Assembly: GCA_026391695.1 (NCBI GenBank)
Contig: JAPLDP010000071.1
Span: forward strand, 1-64,000
DNA from: Bacteroidota bacterium
Lineage (GTDB): Bacteria; Bacteroidota; Bacteroidia; Bacteroidales; JAGONC01
Direction of reading: 5' to 3'
Length of the DNA: 64,000 bases
Shown in pieces: positions 48,546 through 56,747 of this stretch. A program made the translations under genes and the position numbers. The notes under the pieces were generated by a model. The model was not told where the DNA came from. It did not search any database and saw only the letters and a list, made by a program, of their open reading frames with translations. Each line of letters begins with the position of its first letter. Within the stretch, counting starts at the first letter, position 1.

Positions 48546-49445
48546 CTACATCGCCACATTATCCCGCCTTCTCACCTGGGCCAGGATCATTCCGGCCAGC
48601 ATAAGCGCACATCCCACCAGTGCCCGCGGTGTAAGCATTTCATCGATGATCAGCCAGCCGCCGAAGGCTGCAAAAACGGCTTCAGAGCTCAGGATGATGG
48701 CTGCATGCGCCGGAGGAGACTTTTTCTGCCCTACAATCTGTAGGGTATAGGCTATGCCCACTGAAAAAAACCCACCATAAAGTAAGGGAATAGCTGCATT
48801 CAGAATAGCCTCAGCATGGATCTCTTCGAAAAACAGGGCCATCACTAGGCTCAGAAGGGAAGTGATAAAGTACTGAATCACAGCCAGCTTTAACGCATCA
48901 ACCCTGGGGGATACCACCCCGATGAACAACACATGGAAAGCCCAGACAAAGGCGCAGCCCAGTACGAGCAAGTCACCTCTGGAGATCTGGAATTTTTCAG
49001 TAACGCTTAGAAAATACATACCCCCTGCTGCCAGCAGAGCCCCGAGCCATACATTTACCCGCGGTCTTTGACGGACAAACAATCCTATGATCGGCACAAA
49101 AACAACATACAATCCAGTGATAAATCCGGCATTGCCTGCTGTTGTATAAACCATTCCGGTTTGCTGCAGCGAAGCACCGGCAAATACCAGCAATCCGGCA
49201 ATAATTCCGCCTATAAGCAGGGTCATTTTATGGTTATGAATGTGGTCGGGATGGATATCCACCTGGCGGTTTTTCCTGATAGCAATGTACATCCACAGCA
49301 CTGCCCCTCCCAAGCCAAAACGGATGCCATTGAAAAGGAACGGCCCCATAAATTCCATGCCTACCCTTTGTGCTGTAAAGGCAAAACCCCAGATCACCGC
49401 AGCAAAGAGCAGGAGTAAGTCGGATTTGAGCGTGGCTGAACGCAT
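48546..49445 (-). CDS. EamA-family (DMT) permease
   Basis: 299 residues from the ATG at 49445 (the frame opens at a TTG seven codons earlier). Ten hydrophobic helices form two EamA repeats: LLLLFAAVIWGFAFTAQRV at the start and LLYGGFFSVGIAYTLQIVGQK in the second half. Members move amino acids or related metabolites, usually as exporters. Its place between the two hydroxyproline dehydratase genes suggests a substrate or product of that pathway, by inference. Confidence 0.88.
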   Translation of the reverse strand: MRSATLKSDLLLLFAAVIWGFAFTAQRVGMEFMGPFLFNGIRFGLGGAVLWMYIAIRKNRQVDIHPDHIHNHKMTLLIGGIIAGLLVFAGASLQQTGMVYTTAGNAGFITGLYVVFVPIIGLFVRQRPRVNVWLGALLAAGGMYFLSVTEKFQISRGDLLVLGCAFVWAFHVLFIGVVSPRVDALKLAVIQYFITSLLSLVMALFFEEIHAEAILNAAIPLLYGGFFSVGIAYTLQIVGQKKSPPAHAAIILSSEAVFAAFGGWLIIDEMLTPRALVGCALMLAGMILAQVRRRDNVAM

Positions 49446-49455
49446 CGATCGGAAA

Positions 49456-49530
49456 TCAATAATCAATATTCAATATTCGACATTCAATATTCAACTTTAA
49501 ATTGTAAAATGAATATTCAATGTTGAAAAT
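49456..49530. repeat. AATATTCAAT quasi-periodic repeat
   Basis: Imperfect copies of TCAATATTCAA and variants (CGACATTCAA, GAATATTCAATGTTGAA) fill the spacer between EamA and the glycyl-radical enzyme. Confidence 0.55.
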
Positions 49531-49531
49531 T

Positions 49532-51895
49532 TTAAAAGGTCTCATGTTCTGTCCTGCGGATGATCTCATCCTGGAGATCCTTGCCCAGGTCATTGAAGTA
49601 ATCGCTATATCCGGCAACCCTAACGATCAGATCCTGATATTTTTCGGGATATTTCTGGGCTTCCCGCAGTGTATGCGCTGACACCACGTTGAACTGAATG
49701 TGATGTCCGTCCATCCGGAAATATCCCCTGATGAGCTGGGCCAGGCTGTCGATGCCCTTTTCATCCTGCAACACGTGAGGTGTGAACTTTTGGTTCAGCA
49801 GAGTGCCTCCGGTTTTCAGGTGATCGATTTTGGCCGCTGATTTAATGACGGCTGTAGGTCCTTTTCTATCGGCACCCTGGAATGGAGAGATGCCTTCTGA
49901 TAAGGGTTGCCAGGCTTTCCTGCCATCAGGCATGGCACCGATCACACTGCCAAAATATATATGGCTTGTCGTAGGAAGCATGTTAATCCTGTAAGTACCA
50001 CCGCGAGTTGTTTGGCGGCCATCCACTGCGTCATAAAACAGATCAAATACCCTTACAGCCTGCGCATCAGCATAGTCCTCATCATTGCCATATTTGGGCG
50101 TATTATAGATAAGGTCTTTCCTTAGCTCTTCAAAGCCCTTAAAATCACACTGAATGGCTTTCAGCATCTCCTCCATGTTCACCTTTTTCTGATCGAAAAT
50201 ATTATATTTCAATGACGTGAGTATGTCGGTCATGCTCCCCAGTCCAACACCCTGAACATAACTGGTGTTATAGCGTGCACCACCGGCATTGTAATCCTTT
50301 GCATTGCTGATACAATCATCTATTAATAATGACAGAAATGGCACAGGCATGTAATCGATAAACAGACGTTCGATGATATTATTTCCCTTGATCTTGATAT
50401 CGATGAAATACCGGAGTTGTTTCTCAAAAGCCTGCATAAGTTCTGCAAGACTTTTAAAAGAGGCCGGGTCTCCGGTTTTAAGACCGATCTGTTTTTGTGT
50501 TCTCGCATCATATCCATTGTGAAGTGTCAGCTCAAGTACCTTAGTCAGGTTGAAATAACCGGTGAGGAAATATGCTTCAGTTCCAAAGGCACCGCTTTCG
50601 ACGCAGCCGCTGGCGCCGCCTTTCCGGGCATCTTCGATGGATTTTCCCTGGCGCATCAGCTCTTGGACTATGGCATCGGTGTTAAAAATGGAAGGTTGCC
50701 CGAATCCGGTGCGGATGATTTTTATGGCTCGTTTTATCAGGTTGTCAGGATTCTGCTTGCTGAGCTGCACCATTGAGCTGGGTTGCAGCAAACGCATCTC
50801 TTCGATGACATCTAAAATCAGAAAACTTATCTCATTCACAGCATCTTTACCTTCCTTGTTAAGTCCGCCGATATTGATGAGGGCAAAGTCGGTGTACGTA
50901 TTACTTTCAAGGGCTGTGACTCCCACTTTTGGTGGTGCAGGGTGGTTGTTAAATTTTATCCAGAATGCCTGCAGCAGTTCTCTGGCTCTTTCTTTGGTAA
51001 GACTACCTTCTAAAAGACCTTTCTTATACAAAGGATAAAGGTGCTGGTCTAAACGTCCCGGATTGAATGAATCCCAGGGATTCAGCTCTGTGATGACGCC
51101 AAGATGTACAAACCAGTAATATTGCAAAGCTTCATGAAACGTGCGCGGGGCATGCGCTGGAACATGACGGCAAACGCCAGCCATTTCTATCAATTCTTCT
51201 TTTCTTGTCGCATCCTTCTCCTGATCGGCCAGTTTTTCAAGTATATCAGCATGACGGTTGGCAAAAAGAATGATGGCATCGGCCGCAATATCCATTGCTT
51301 TGAGCTCTTCTCTTTTTTCATAAGCTGTGGGATCATTGAAGAAGTCAAGCGCTGCCGTGCTTCGCTGTATATCCTCTTTAAAGTCGAGCATCCCTCTCTT
51401 ATAAATTTTGTCTCCAAGTACAGTATGTCCAGGTGCACGTTGTTCCTGGAATTCTGTGAAGACACCGGCCTTATAGGCTGAGATCCATTCTGTATCCATA
51501 TTATGGAATAACCTGTCCCTGTGAGTCTTACCTGCCCAGAACGGAATGACTATATCTCTGTAGATCTGTTTTGTTTCTTCATCGACCTTGAACGCCACTT
51601 TTGATCTGAAATTCAGAATCTCAAGGTCTTCCAATGAATGAAGACATATCTCGGGATAGGTTGGAGTTGCTTTGGGAGCCGGTCCTCTTTCTCCGACAAC
51701 CAGTTCACCATCATTTATACAGATGGATTTATGCTCCAGGATATATTTAAACGACAAAGCCCTTTTTACAGGAATAGAAACCTCCTGGGCTATATCACTT
51801 TTATAGAATTCTGTTATCAGCAAAGCTCTTTCAGGAGAAATCCGGTTTATGGCCTTCAGGCTTCGCTCACGTAATTTTTTGATTCTCTCGTTCAT
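49532..51895 (-). CDS. hypD: Glycyl-radical trans-4-hydroxy-L-proline dehydratase
   Basis: 787 residues. The radical glycine is G762 in VRVAGYSDYF. The thiyl Cys C431 and base E433 lie in GASGCVESG; this C-x-E arrangement marks glycyl-radical dehydratases rather than pyruvate formate-lyase. Further residues match those I recall from Clostridioides difficile HypD at a constant offset of three: F149, H157, D275, S331, D336, Y447. HypD converts trans-4-hydroxyproline to pyrroline-5-carboxylate, which P5C reductase turns into proline. It is oxygen-sensitive. The activating enzyme gene lies 35 bp upstream; no proC is in the window. Confidence 0.9.
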   Translation of the reverse strand: MNERIKKLRERSLKAINRISPERALLITEFYKSDIAQEVSIPVKRALSFKYILEHKSICINDGELVVGERGPAPKATPTYPEICLHSLEDLEILNFRSKVAFKVDEETKQIYRDIVIPFWAGKTHRDRLFHNMDTEWISAYKAGVFTEFQEQRAPGHTVLGDKIYKRGMLDFKEDIQRSTAALDFFNDPTAYEKREELKAMDIAADAIILFANRHADILEKLADQEKDATRKEELIEMAGVCRHVPAHAPRTFHEALQYYWFVHLGVITELNPWDSFNPGRLDQHLYPLYKKGLLEGSLTKERARELLQAFWIKFNNHPAPPKVGVTALESNTYTDFALINIGGLNKEGKDAVNEISFLILDVIEEMRLLQPSSMVQLSKQNPDNLIKRAIKIIRTGFGQPSIFNTDAIVQELMRQGKSIEDARKGGASGCVESGAFGTEAYFLTGYFNLTKVLELTLHNGYDARTQKQIGLKTGDPASFKSLAELMQAFEKQLRYFIDIKIKGNNIIERLFIDYMPVPFLSLLIDDCISNAKDYNAGGARYNTSYVQGVGLGSMTDILTSLKYNIFDQKKVNMEEMLKAIQCDFKGFEELRKDLIYNTPKYGNDEDYADAQAVRVFDLFYDAVDGRQTTRGGTYRINMLPTTSHIYFGSVIGAMPDGRKAWQPLSEGISPFQGADRKGPTAVIKSAAKIDHLKTGGTLLNQKFTPHVLQDEKGIDSLAQLIRGYFRMDGHHIQFNVVSAHTLREAQKYPEKYQDLIVRVAGYSDYFNDLGKDLQDEIIRRTEHETF

Positions 51896-51930
51896 ATCTG
51901 ATCATTTTATTATCACATGTTATAGTTACT

Positions 51931-52725
51931 TTAACCACCAATGTTTATTTCATATCCAGATTCAGAAAAATAACTTTTGATTTCATCCATTTTCCCCTCT
52001 GAAACTTTTCCTGCAGCAGGCAGTTTGTATTCTCTTCCTAGTCTTATGTATTTATTTCTGGCAATGTCATGATAGGGCAGAAGATCTATTTTCTTTATTG
52101 AAGGGAGTGTCAACAGAAATTCCCTGATATCATTAAGATTTACTTCTGTATCGGTAATGCCTGGTATCAGCGGTATCCTGATCCATATCTGACAGTGTTC
52201 AGAGGCCAGGAACCTGAGGTTCTCGAGAACTGGTGTATTGGAAACACCGGTATATTTTAAATGTAAGTCATCATCTATAAATTTAAGATCATAAAGAAAA
52301 AGATCGACTTTGTCCGTCAATCCTGCCAGTACTTCAGTGGATTCAATTCCACAGGTGTCGAGGGTGGTATGGACATGTTCAGTCTTACACAGGCTCAGTA
52401 TTTCCTCAAGGAATTCCGGTTGCATCAAGGGCTCACCACCTGAAAAGGTCACACCTCCTCCCGATTCATCATAAAAAACCCTGTCTTTTTTAATGACTTC
52501 CATCACTTCTTCAGCGTCCATCCATTTTCCGGTGATTTCGATATCTTCAAACACAATTCCGTCGAGCGTTCTTTGCCGGTTGATTTGTTCGGGCTCTGAA
52601 AGCTGGCTTTCCGGATTATGACACCACCAGCAACGCATCGGGCAACCTTTCATAAAAACTGTAGTGCGTATACCGGGCCCGTCATGAATCGCATAACGCA
52701 TAATATTGAAAATCAGACCTTTCAT
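51931..52725 (-). CDS. Glycyl-radical enzyme activating protein (radical SAM)
   Basis: 264 residues. The [4Fe-4S] cluster motif C-x3-C-x2-C uses C28, C32 and C35 (GCPMRCWWCHNP). GGGVTFSGGEPLMQ binds SAM. It abstracts hydrogen from the glycine of the enzyme encoded next. Most dehydratase activases carry an inserted ferredoxin-like domain with eight Cys after the radical-SAM motif; here residues 36-100 contain no Cys, so the protein has the short PFL-activase layout. First gene of the hydroxyproline operon behind a good promoter. Confidence 0.9.
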   Translation of the reverse strand: MKGLIFNIMRYAIHDGPGIRTTVFMKGCPMRCWWCHNPESQLSEPEQINRQRTLDGIVFEDIEITGKWMDAEEVMEVIKKDRVFYDESGGGVTFSGGEPLMQPEFLEEILSLCKTEHVHTTLDTCGIESTEVLAGLTDKVDLFLYDLKFIDDDLHLKYTGVSNTPVLENLRFLASEHCQIWIRIPLIPGITDTEVNLNDIREFLLTLPSIKKIDLLPYHDIARNKYIRLGREYKLPAAGKVSEGKMDEIKSYFSESGYEINIGG

Positions 52726-52888
52726 AAAAAAATGAAATAAATAACAACTACTGTAAGCCCTGTGAAAAAAGGATGGGAAAGATTGAGGGAAAAGCTATAT
52801 CATCCAGCAATGGTATAAACCCCTGCCGAATTTTGAGTACATTTTAAGACAAAGATTACGTGGGAACATGCCAAGCATATAATTTGCA

Positions 52889-52920
52889 CAAAGTTACAAT
52901 GATTATCACATAAATGCAAC
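52889..52920 (-). promoter_or_regulatory. Promoter of the hydroxyproline operon
   Basis: On the minus strand GTTG (52917-52920), a 20-nt spacer, then TAACTTTG (52889-52896): an almost ideal Bacteroidetes promoter. The predicted leader to the activase ATG at 52725 is about 155 nt, long enough for regulation, but I see no known riboswitch in it. Confidence 0.6.
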
Positions 52921-52927
52921 AGTTATT

Positions 52928-53590
52928 TTATTCCACAATTCTTTTATCAAAGGAATACCCTCCTGAATATTTAGCCAGATTATCTATCAGCATATCGATA
53001 GTACTATTCAGATCAGTTTTTCCGGAGAACGAAATGATAACAGTCAGAAAGCGTTCTGCCTCTGGGGTAACCATGGCTCGTTCCGAATCACTGGTCGGAC
53101 TCCCGAAAGGGCCATCCGTATCGCGGAAGACAGGCAAATCTTCAATATTTATCAACCCTTTCCCTATTCCTGTATATGTTTCGTTTTCTTTGCCGATGTC
53201 AAATTCAATGGGAGGTTGAATCTTATCGAGATTAAATGTGCCAAGTGAAAAATGGGATAGGATGGATACAAGATTGTTGATATCAACTATTGAATTCACT
53301 TTATAGAGACCCTTTCCTTGTATAATCCTGCGAAGCAAGGCTTCAGATGATACTCTGTAACGGCTGGGTTTCTTCCCGACCGCCTTATAGGCTTCACGGG
53401 TATCATGTACATGTGGCAAATGGGCAATATCTTCAATTGATAATTCTTTAATGATCTGGTCACAAATAGCATTTATTTCATTCCATAAATCTGACTGGTG
53501 CTGGCCAACTCTGGCAAAATATTGTAAACACCCTACAGCGGTCATTGGCCAGAGTTTTTTTAGCTGATCAGAGATGGCTATTTCAATCAT
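52928..53590 (-). CDS. B3/B4 tRNA-binding-domain protein
   Basis: 220 residues that resemble the stand-alone B3/B4 domain of the phenylalanyl-tRNA synthetase beta subunit. Recognisable parts are HVHDTREAYKAVGKKPSRYR and VSSEALLRRI, with VDINNLVSILSHFSLGTFNLDKI in the middle and DTDGPFGSPTSDSERAMVT near the end. Stand-alone members may edit or sense aminoacyl-tRNA or amino acids; the precise role is unproven. It ends just upstream of the hydroxyproline operon promoter. Confidence 0.8.
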   Translation of the reverse strand: MIEIAISDQLKKLWPMTAVGCLQYFARVGQHQSDLWNEINAICDQIIKELSIEDIAHLPHVHDTREAYKAVGKKPSRYRVSSEALLRRIIQGKGLYKVNSIVDINNLVSILSHFSLGTFNLDKIQPPIEFDIGKENETYTGIGKGLINIEDLPVFRDTDGPFGSPTSDSERAMVTPEAERFLTVIISFSGKTDLNSTIDMLIDNLAKYSGGYSFDKRIVE

Positions 53591-53600
53591 AATTGATGAT

Positions 53601-54041
53601 TCAGCAGGTTTTCGTATTTTTTGGATATGGCTTGCATGAATTCCTTAAAGCCCTGCCTTTCATAATTTTTTCTTTGATCTCTTCTTCAATAGGAATTGCT
53701 GTGCCTTCGTCGTTTATTTTCACAAAGATGATCCGTGTTGAACAAACCGGATCTTCCTCCTTCAGAAGAAAATCAAAAAGCCGGGCCTCAAGAAACAGGG
53801 TGAGAGAAGTTCGGCCTATACGTTCCGCTTTACCATAAATGCGGATGTGCTGTCCCACTTTAACCGGCTTTTTGAAAAGGACCTCTTCCATTTTCAAGGT
53901 GATCATGTTGGGCGTGCAACACAAGGAGCAGGCCAGGGTTGCACCAGCCTCGTCCAGCCAGGCCATCATAGTCCCTCCGAACAGGTTACCGCTGACACCA
54001 ATGTCGCTTGTCTTACATACTTTAGTTGAAATGTACCACAT
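53601..54041 (-). CDS. Acyl-CoA thioesterase (hotdog fold)
   Basis: 146 residues of the YciA/BFIT-like hotdog family: GNLFGGTMMAWLDEAGATLA carries the catalytic Asp, and FKKPVKVGQHIRIYGKAERIG is the central strand pair. It hydrolyses acyl-CoA thioesters in the cytoplasm; chain length is not predictable. It lies 10 bp before the B3/B4 gene and 28 bp after the GT39 gene. Confidence 0.85.
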   Translation of the reverse strand: MWYISTKVCKTSDIGVSGNLFGGTMMAWLDEAGATLACSLCCTPNMITLKMEEVLFKKPVKVGQHIRIYGKAERIGRTSLTLFLEARLFDFLLKEEDPVCSTRIIFVKINDEGTAIPIEEEIKEKIMKGRALRNSCKPYPKNTKTC

Positions 54042-54069
54042 GGTTTAGATTTAATTCATGGTCGTTTTG

Positions 54070-55620
54070 TCACTTATACCTGTTTTTGTATCGCTTTACT
54101 TTTTCCGCATAGATTTGATATAGAGCTGGTTTGGGATTCCAGCAATAGTATACCGGTAATCCATATTCACGGGCATAGGGATTGGTTATGGTGCCGATCA
54201 GCTCATAATTATTGACCAGTTGATCCATATCATCAGTTTCCCCGACTTTGATGAGTTTGTCGGCGGTAAGTCGATCCGGTGCCCAGAAAATAAGGCTTTC
54301 ATGAAAACTCAAGGGTTCCGGCAGGCCATATTTCTTGCCATAAAAATACAGGGCTCCCGCCTCACCATAATTTTCAGTAAATATCACACATGAATCTTTT
54401 TCCTCATCGCTCAGAGTTTGATACTTGCTGGCAACAATTCTGACAAGTTCCTCCCATCCCTGCATATCAGCATAATCCTGCGGCAGGCTGTGTATCTCTC
54501 CATCTTCCCATTTTAGAAACTCAGGTGACAGATATTCGCTGAATACATGGCCATATTTGACCATTTTATCCGGTTTTAAGACAGGCAAACCAACAGGCAC
54601 CAGAGGCAATGAAATAATAATAACCAAGGCAACCATTACGTACTTTAGAAAAGCCGTTTTCCCGCTGAAATATTTTTCAGCTGCAAAACCCCCGGCAGCC
54701 ATCAAGACCGGATAAATTCCAACGGTGTAATAATGTTTACCTTTTAAGAGGAGAAAGGTGGCGATAATTAAAATGAACAGATAACCGATAAACCGATATG
54801 GCCTGGCAGTTTTGAAGAAAAGGAGATATACGACACCGAATACCCATATGATCAAAACAGGGAAGTTCATCATCACCTGCATCAAAAGAAAACTTCCGGG
54901 GTCGACATTTACTAGCTGGGTATCCCTCAGTTCAGACATATGATGAATAACGGGGAACCCATGTGTGATCTGCCACATCACATTTGGAAGTATGATTATA
55001 AATCCGGCCAGCATGCCAATCAGAAAATACCATGACCTGATCAGTTTTCTGTGAGGCGATAGGAAAAAAGCCACAAAAAAACTTATGACAAAAAATACGA
55101 TCATATACTTGTTTAAGAAGGCTAATCCCCATACGATGAATAAATAAATCCATATTTTTGGGTCGCGGGAGTTGATAAGCCGGATGATCAGATAACACGA
55201 AAATATCCAGTAGAAGACGTCAAAACATACAGGCTGGAATAGTGAAAAAATTCTCAGTGAGGCAGTAGTCAGCAGAAACGAAAGCCCTGTAATAAAAACA
55301 GCCCAGTTCCGGCCTCCGAGTTCCTTAGCAATTAAACAGGTAAAAATAAGCGAAACAGCACCAATAACAGCAGGGAAAAATCCGATGGCGAATGTCGTAT
55401 CTCCAAAGATACCTCTGGCTACAGCGGCAAAGAAGGCAATCGAAGGAGGAACCGTTGCATATCCCCATGCCAGATGATCACCTAATGATGCATACAATAA
55501 CTCATCCCGGTGCAGATCATATAATCCTTTGCTGATAATGTGAATAATCATCCCGATCAGAGCAATTGGAATGATAATCCACCAGCTATTAATACGGGAG
55601 GGTAATCTCAGGTCGCCCAT
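54070..55620 (-). CDS. GT39-family membrane glycosyltransferase
   Basis: 516 residues, about 11 membrane helices. The first periplasmic loop contains LYDLHRDELLYASLGDHLAWGY with the Asp-Glu pair typical of ArnT/PMT-like GT-C enzymes. A soluble C-terminal domain follows from about 370. It transfers a sugar from a polyprenyl-phosphate donor, substrate unknown. It is a second enzyme of this class besides the one at 215-2203, to which it has only distant similarity. Confidence 0.85.
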   Translation of the reverse strand: MGDLRLPSRINSWWIIIPIALIGMIIHIISKGLYDLHRDELLYASLGDHLAWGYATVPPSIAFFAAVARGIFGDTTFAIGFFPAVIGAVSLIFTCLIAKELGGRNWAVFITGLSFLLTTASLRIFSLFQPVCFDVFYWIFSCYLIIRLINSRDPKIWIYLFIVWGLAFLNKYMIVFFVISFFVAFFLSPHRKLIRSWYFLIGMLAGFIIILPNVMWQITHGFPVIHHMSELRDTQLVNVDPGSFLLMQVMMNFPVLIIWVFGVVYLLFFKTARPYRFIGYLFILIIATFLLLKGKHYYTVGIYPVLMAAGGFAAEKYFSGKTAFLKYVMVALVIIISLPLVPVGLPVLKPDKMVKYGHVFSEYLSPEFLKWEDGEIHSLPQDYADMQGWEELVRIVASKYQTLSDEEKDSCVIFTENYGEAGALYFYGKKYGLPEPLSFHESLIFWAPDRLTADKLIKVGETDDMDQLVNNYELIGTITNPYAREYGLPVYYCWNPKPALYQIYAEKVKRYKNRYK

Positions 55621-55741
55621 GTGAATATTTTATGGTTTTCTGTTTCCGATAAAAATATACAGTACCTATAACCTGACCGAAATTAATACTTTTTCACATT
55701 CGAATTGATAAGGTAGTTTTTTCGTTTTGATGATTATTTCT

Positions 55742-55861
55742 TTACAATAGGGGAAATGTCCAGTTCAACAATAATCGTCGCTTTTTTATTACATCTATCC
55801 TGACTACAGCATTCTTAATTTTGTCAACAGCATTGATGACGATTTTCGAAAAATCATCCAT
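55742..55861 (-). pseudogene. 5' remnant of a trypsin-like (HtrA-type) protease gene
   Basis: ATG at 55861 with AGGAAG upstream opens MDDFSKIVINAVDKIKNAVV followed by RIDVIKK. This resembles the start of Bacteroidetes HtrA/S1C proteases, which continue into a GSGSGF..GYIFTNSHV core. Here it runs into RRLLLNWTFPLL and stops after 39 residues, with no catalytic residues. It looks like a truncated 5' end. The identification rests on the short match only. Confidence 0.35.
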
Positions 55862-56008
55862 AATAACTTCCTATTGGTTTAACCCTCGATATTGAAGGGA
55901 TCAGGTGAATAGTCAAAATCTGCACCATCCGGAAATCCGTGCCAAAAGAACAGATAACATGATAGGGTTCAGGAAAAATGGTCAAAATGACAGGGAGGTT
56001 AACAGAAT
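55862..56008 (-). other. Spacer with a possible 3' tail of a lost gene
   Basis: One minus-strand frame ends GFPDGADFDYSPDPFNIEG and TAA at about 55881, 19 nt before the remnant start codon at 55861. The spacing is that of two genes in an operon. Nothing else is recognisable; 55621-55741 is A/T-rich and empty. Confidence 0.25.
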
Positions 56009-56746
56009 TTAGTAACTGTCTCTTAGATCGCTTTTGAGGAATAATGCAGCCGATATATTAGCCAGGGCAAACTTAATATCCCCGGGTACATCATTTTTCA
56101 TGATAACACGGCCATGACCGGTAAAATCAATGGCACCAATCACTTCGTTATTAAGGATATACTCATATCCTAACCTTTCGTCCTCAGTCATATGGCCTGA
56201 CATATACACATTCACCTGTTCAATGCTGATTCTTAGCGATCCGTTTGACAGGTATCCTAACGATGTGTCACCTCCCAGGCTGTATGAATTGATGATCAGA
56301 AAATGCCATTTACTTTCACTATTTTGATAATCAATTGTGCCTTTAAAAGTGTTGTTTTGTTTATTTGTCAGATTTTCCACATCCTCTTCTTCATCGTCTT
56401 GTCTCCCGGCGAGTGAGAGGTCTTCTTTACCCAGTTTTCCGATACAATAAACATTGGATTTATTCGTCGAGCCATCCTTCATTTCAAATCTGATGTCTTC
56501 TTTCAGGGTCTTTACATCCATTTCAGTGTTCAGAATACTACTGAGTGTCGGCGTCCTGTCGACCTTTCCGGTATAATATGTTCCGAATGAAACGATTTCT
56601 TTACCTAAGAAAAGAGCAGTCCTTTTAACCGGCATAATTGTAGCATCTGTCTTAAGATTAGTGTCAATCAGCATAGTCGTGCCACAGGATGCAGTCATTA
56701 TTAGTGTAAATGTACAGGCAACATATTTGACACAAGAATAGCCCAT
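56009..56746 (-). CDS. Hypothetical lipoprotein
   Basis: 245 residues. A lipobox, IMTASC, at about residue 21 predicts a lipoprotein. The mature part has an acidic stretch (RQDDEEEDVENL) at about 115-127 and otherwise mixed alpha/beta composition. No family recognised. Its start lies 1 bp after the stop of the PD40 lipoprotein gene, so the two are surely cotranscribed and may work together at the membrane. Confidence 0.7.
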   Translation of the reverse strand: MGYSCVKYVACTFTLIMTASCGTTMLIDTNLKTDATIMPVKRTALFLGKEIVSFGTYYTGKVDRTPTLSSILNTEMDVKTLKEDIRFEMKDGSTNKSNVYCIGKLGKEDLSLAGRQDDEEEDVENLTNKQNNTFKGTIDYQNSESKWHFLIINSYSLGGDTSLGYLSNGSLRISIEQVNVYMSGHMTEDERLGYEYILNNEVIGAIDFTGHGRVIMKNDVPGDIKFALANISAALFLKSDLRDSY

Positions 56747-56747
56747 T

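Noticed and set aside
50562-51038. 158-residue plus-strand frame inside hypD
   Set aside because: Shadow of an intact glycyl-radical enzyme; composition is low-complexity Ser/Leu/Pro.
49532-51895. Pyruvate formate-lyase
   Set aside because: PFL has adjacent catalytic cysteines; here a single Cys sits in a C-x-E dehydratase motif and HypD-specific residues are present.
52726-52888. Riboswitch in the hydroxyproline-operon leader
   Set aside because: No recognisable aptamer core or strong hairpin could be drawn by eye.
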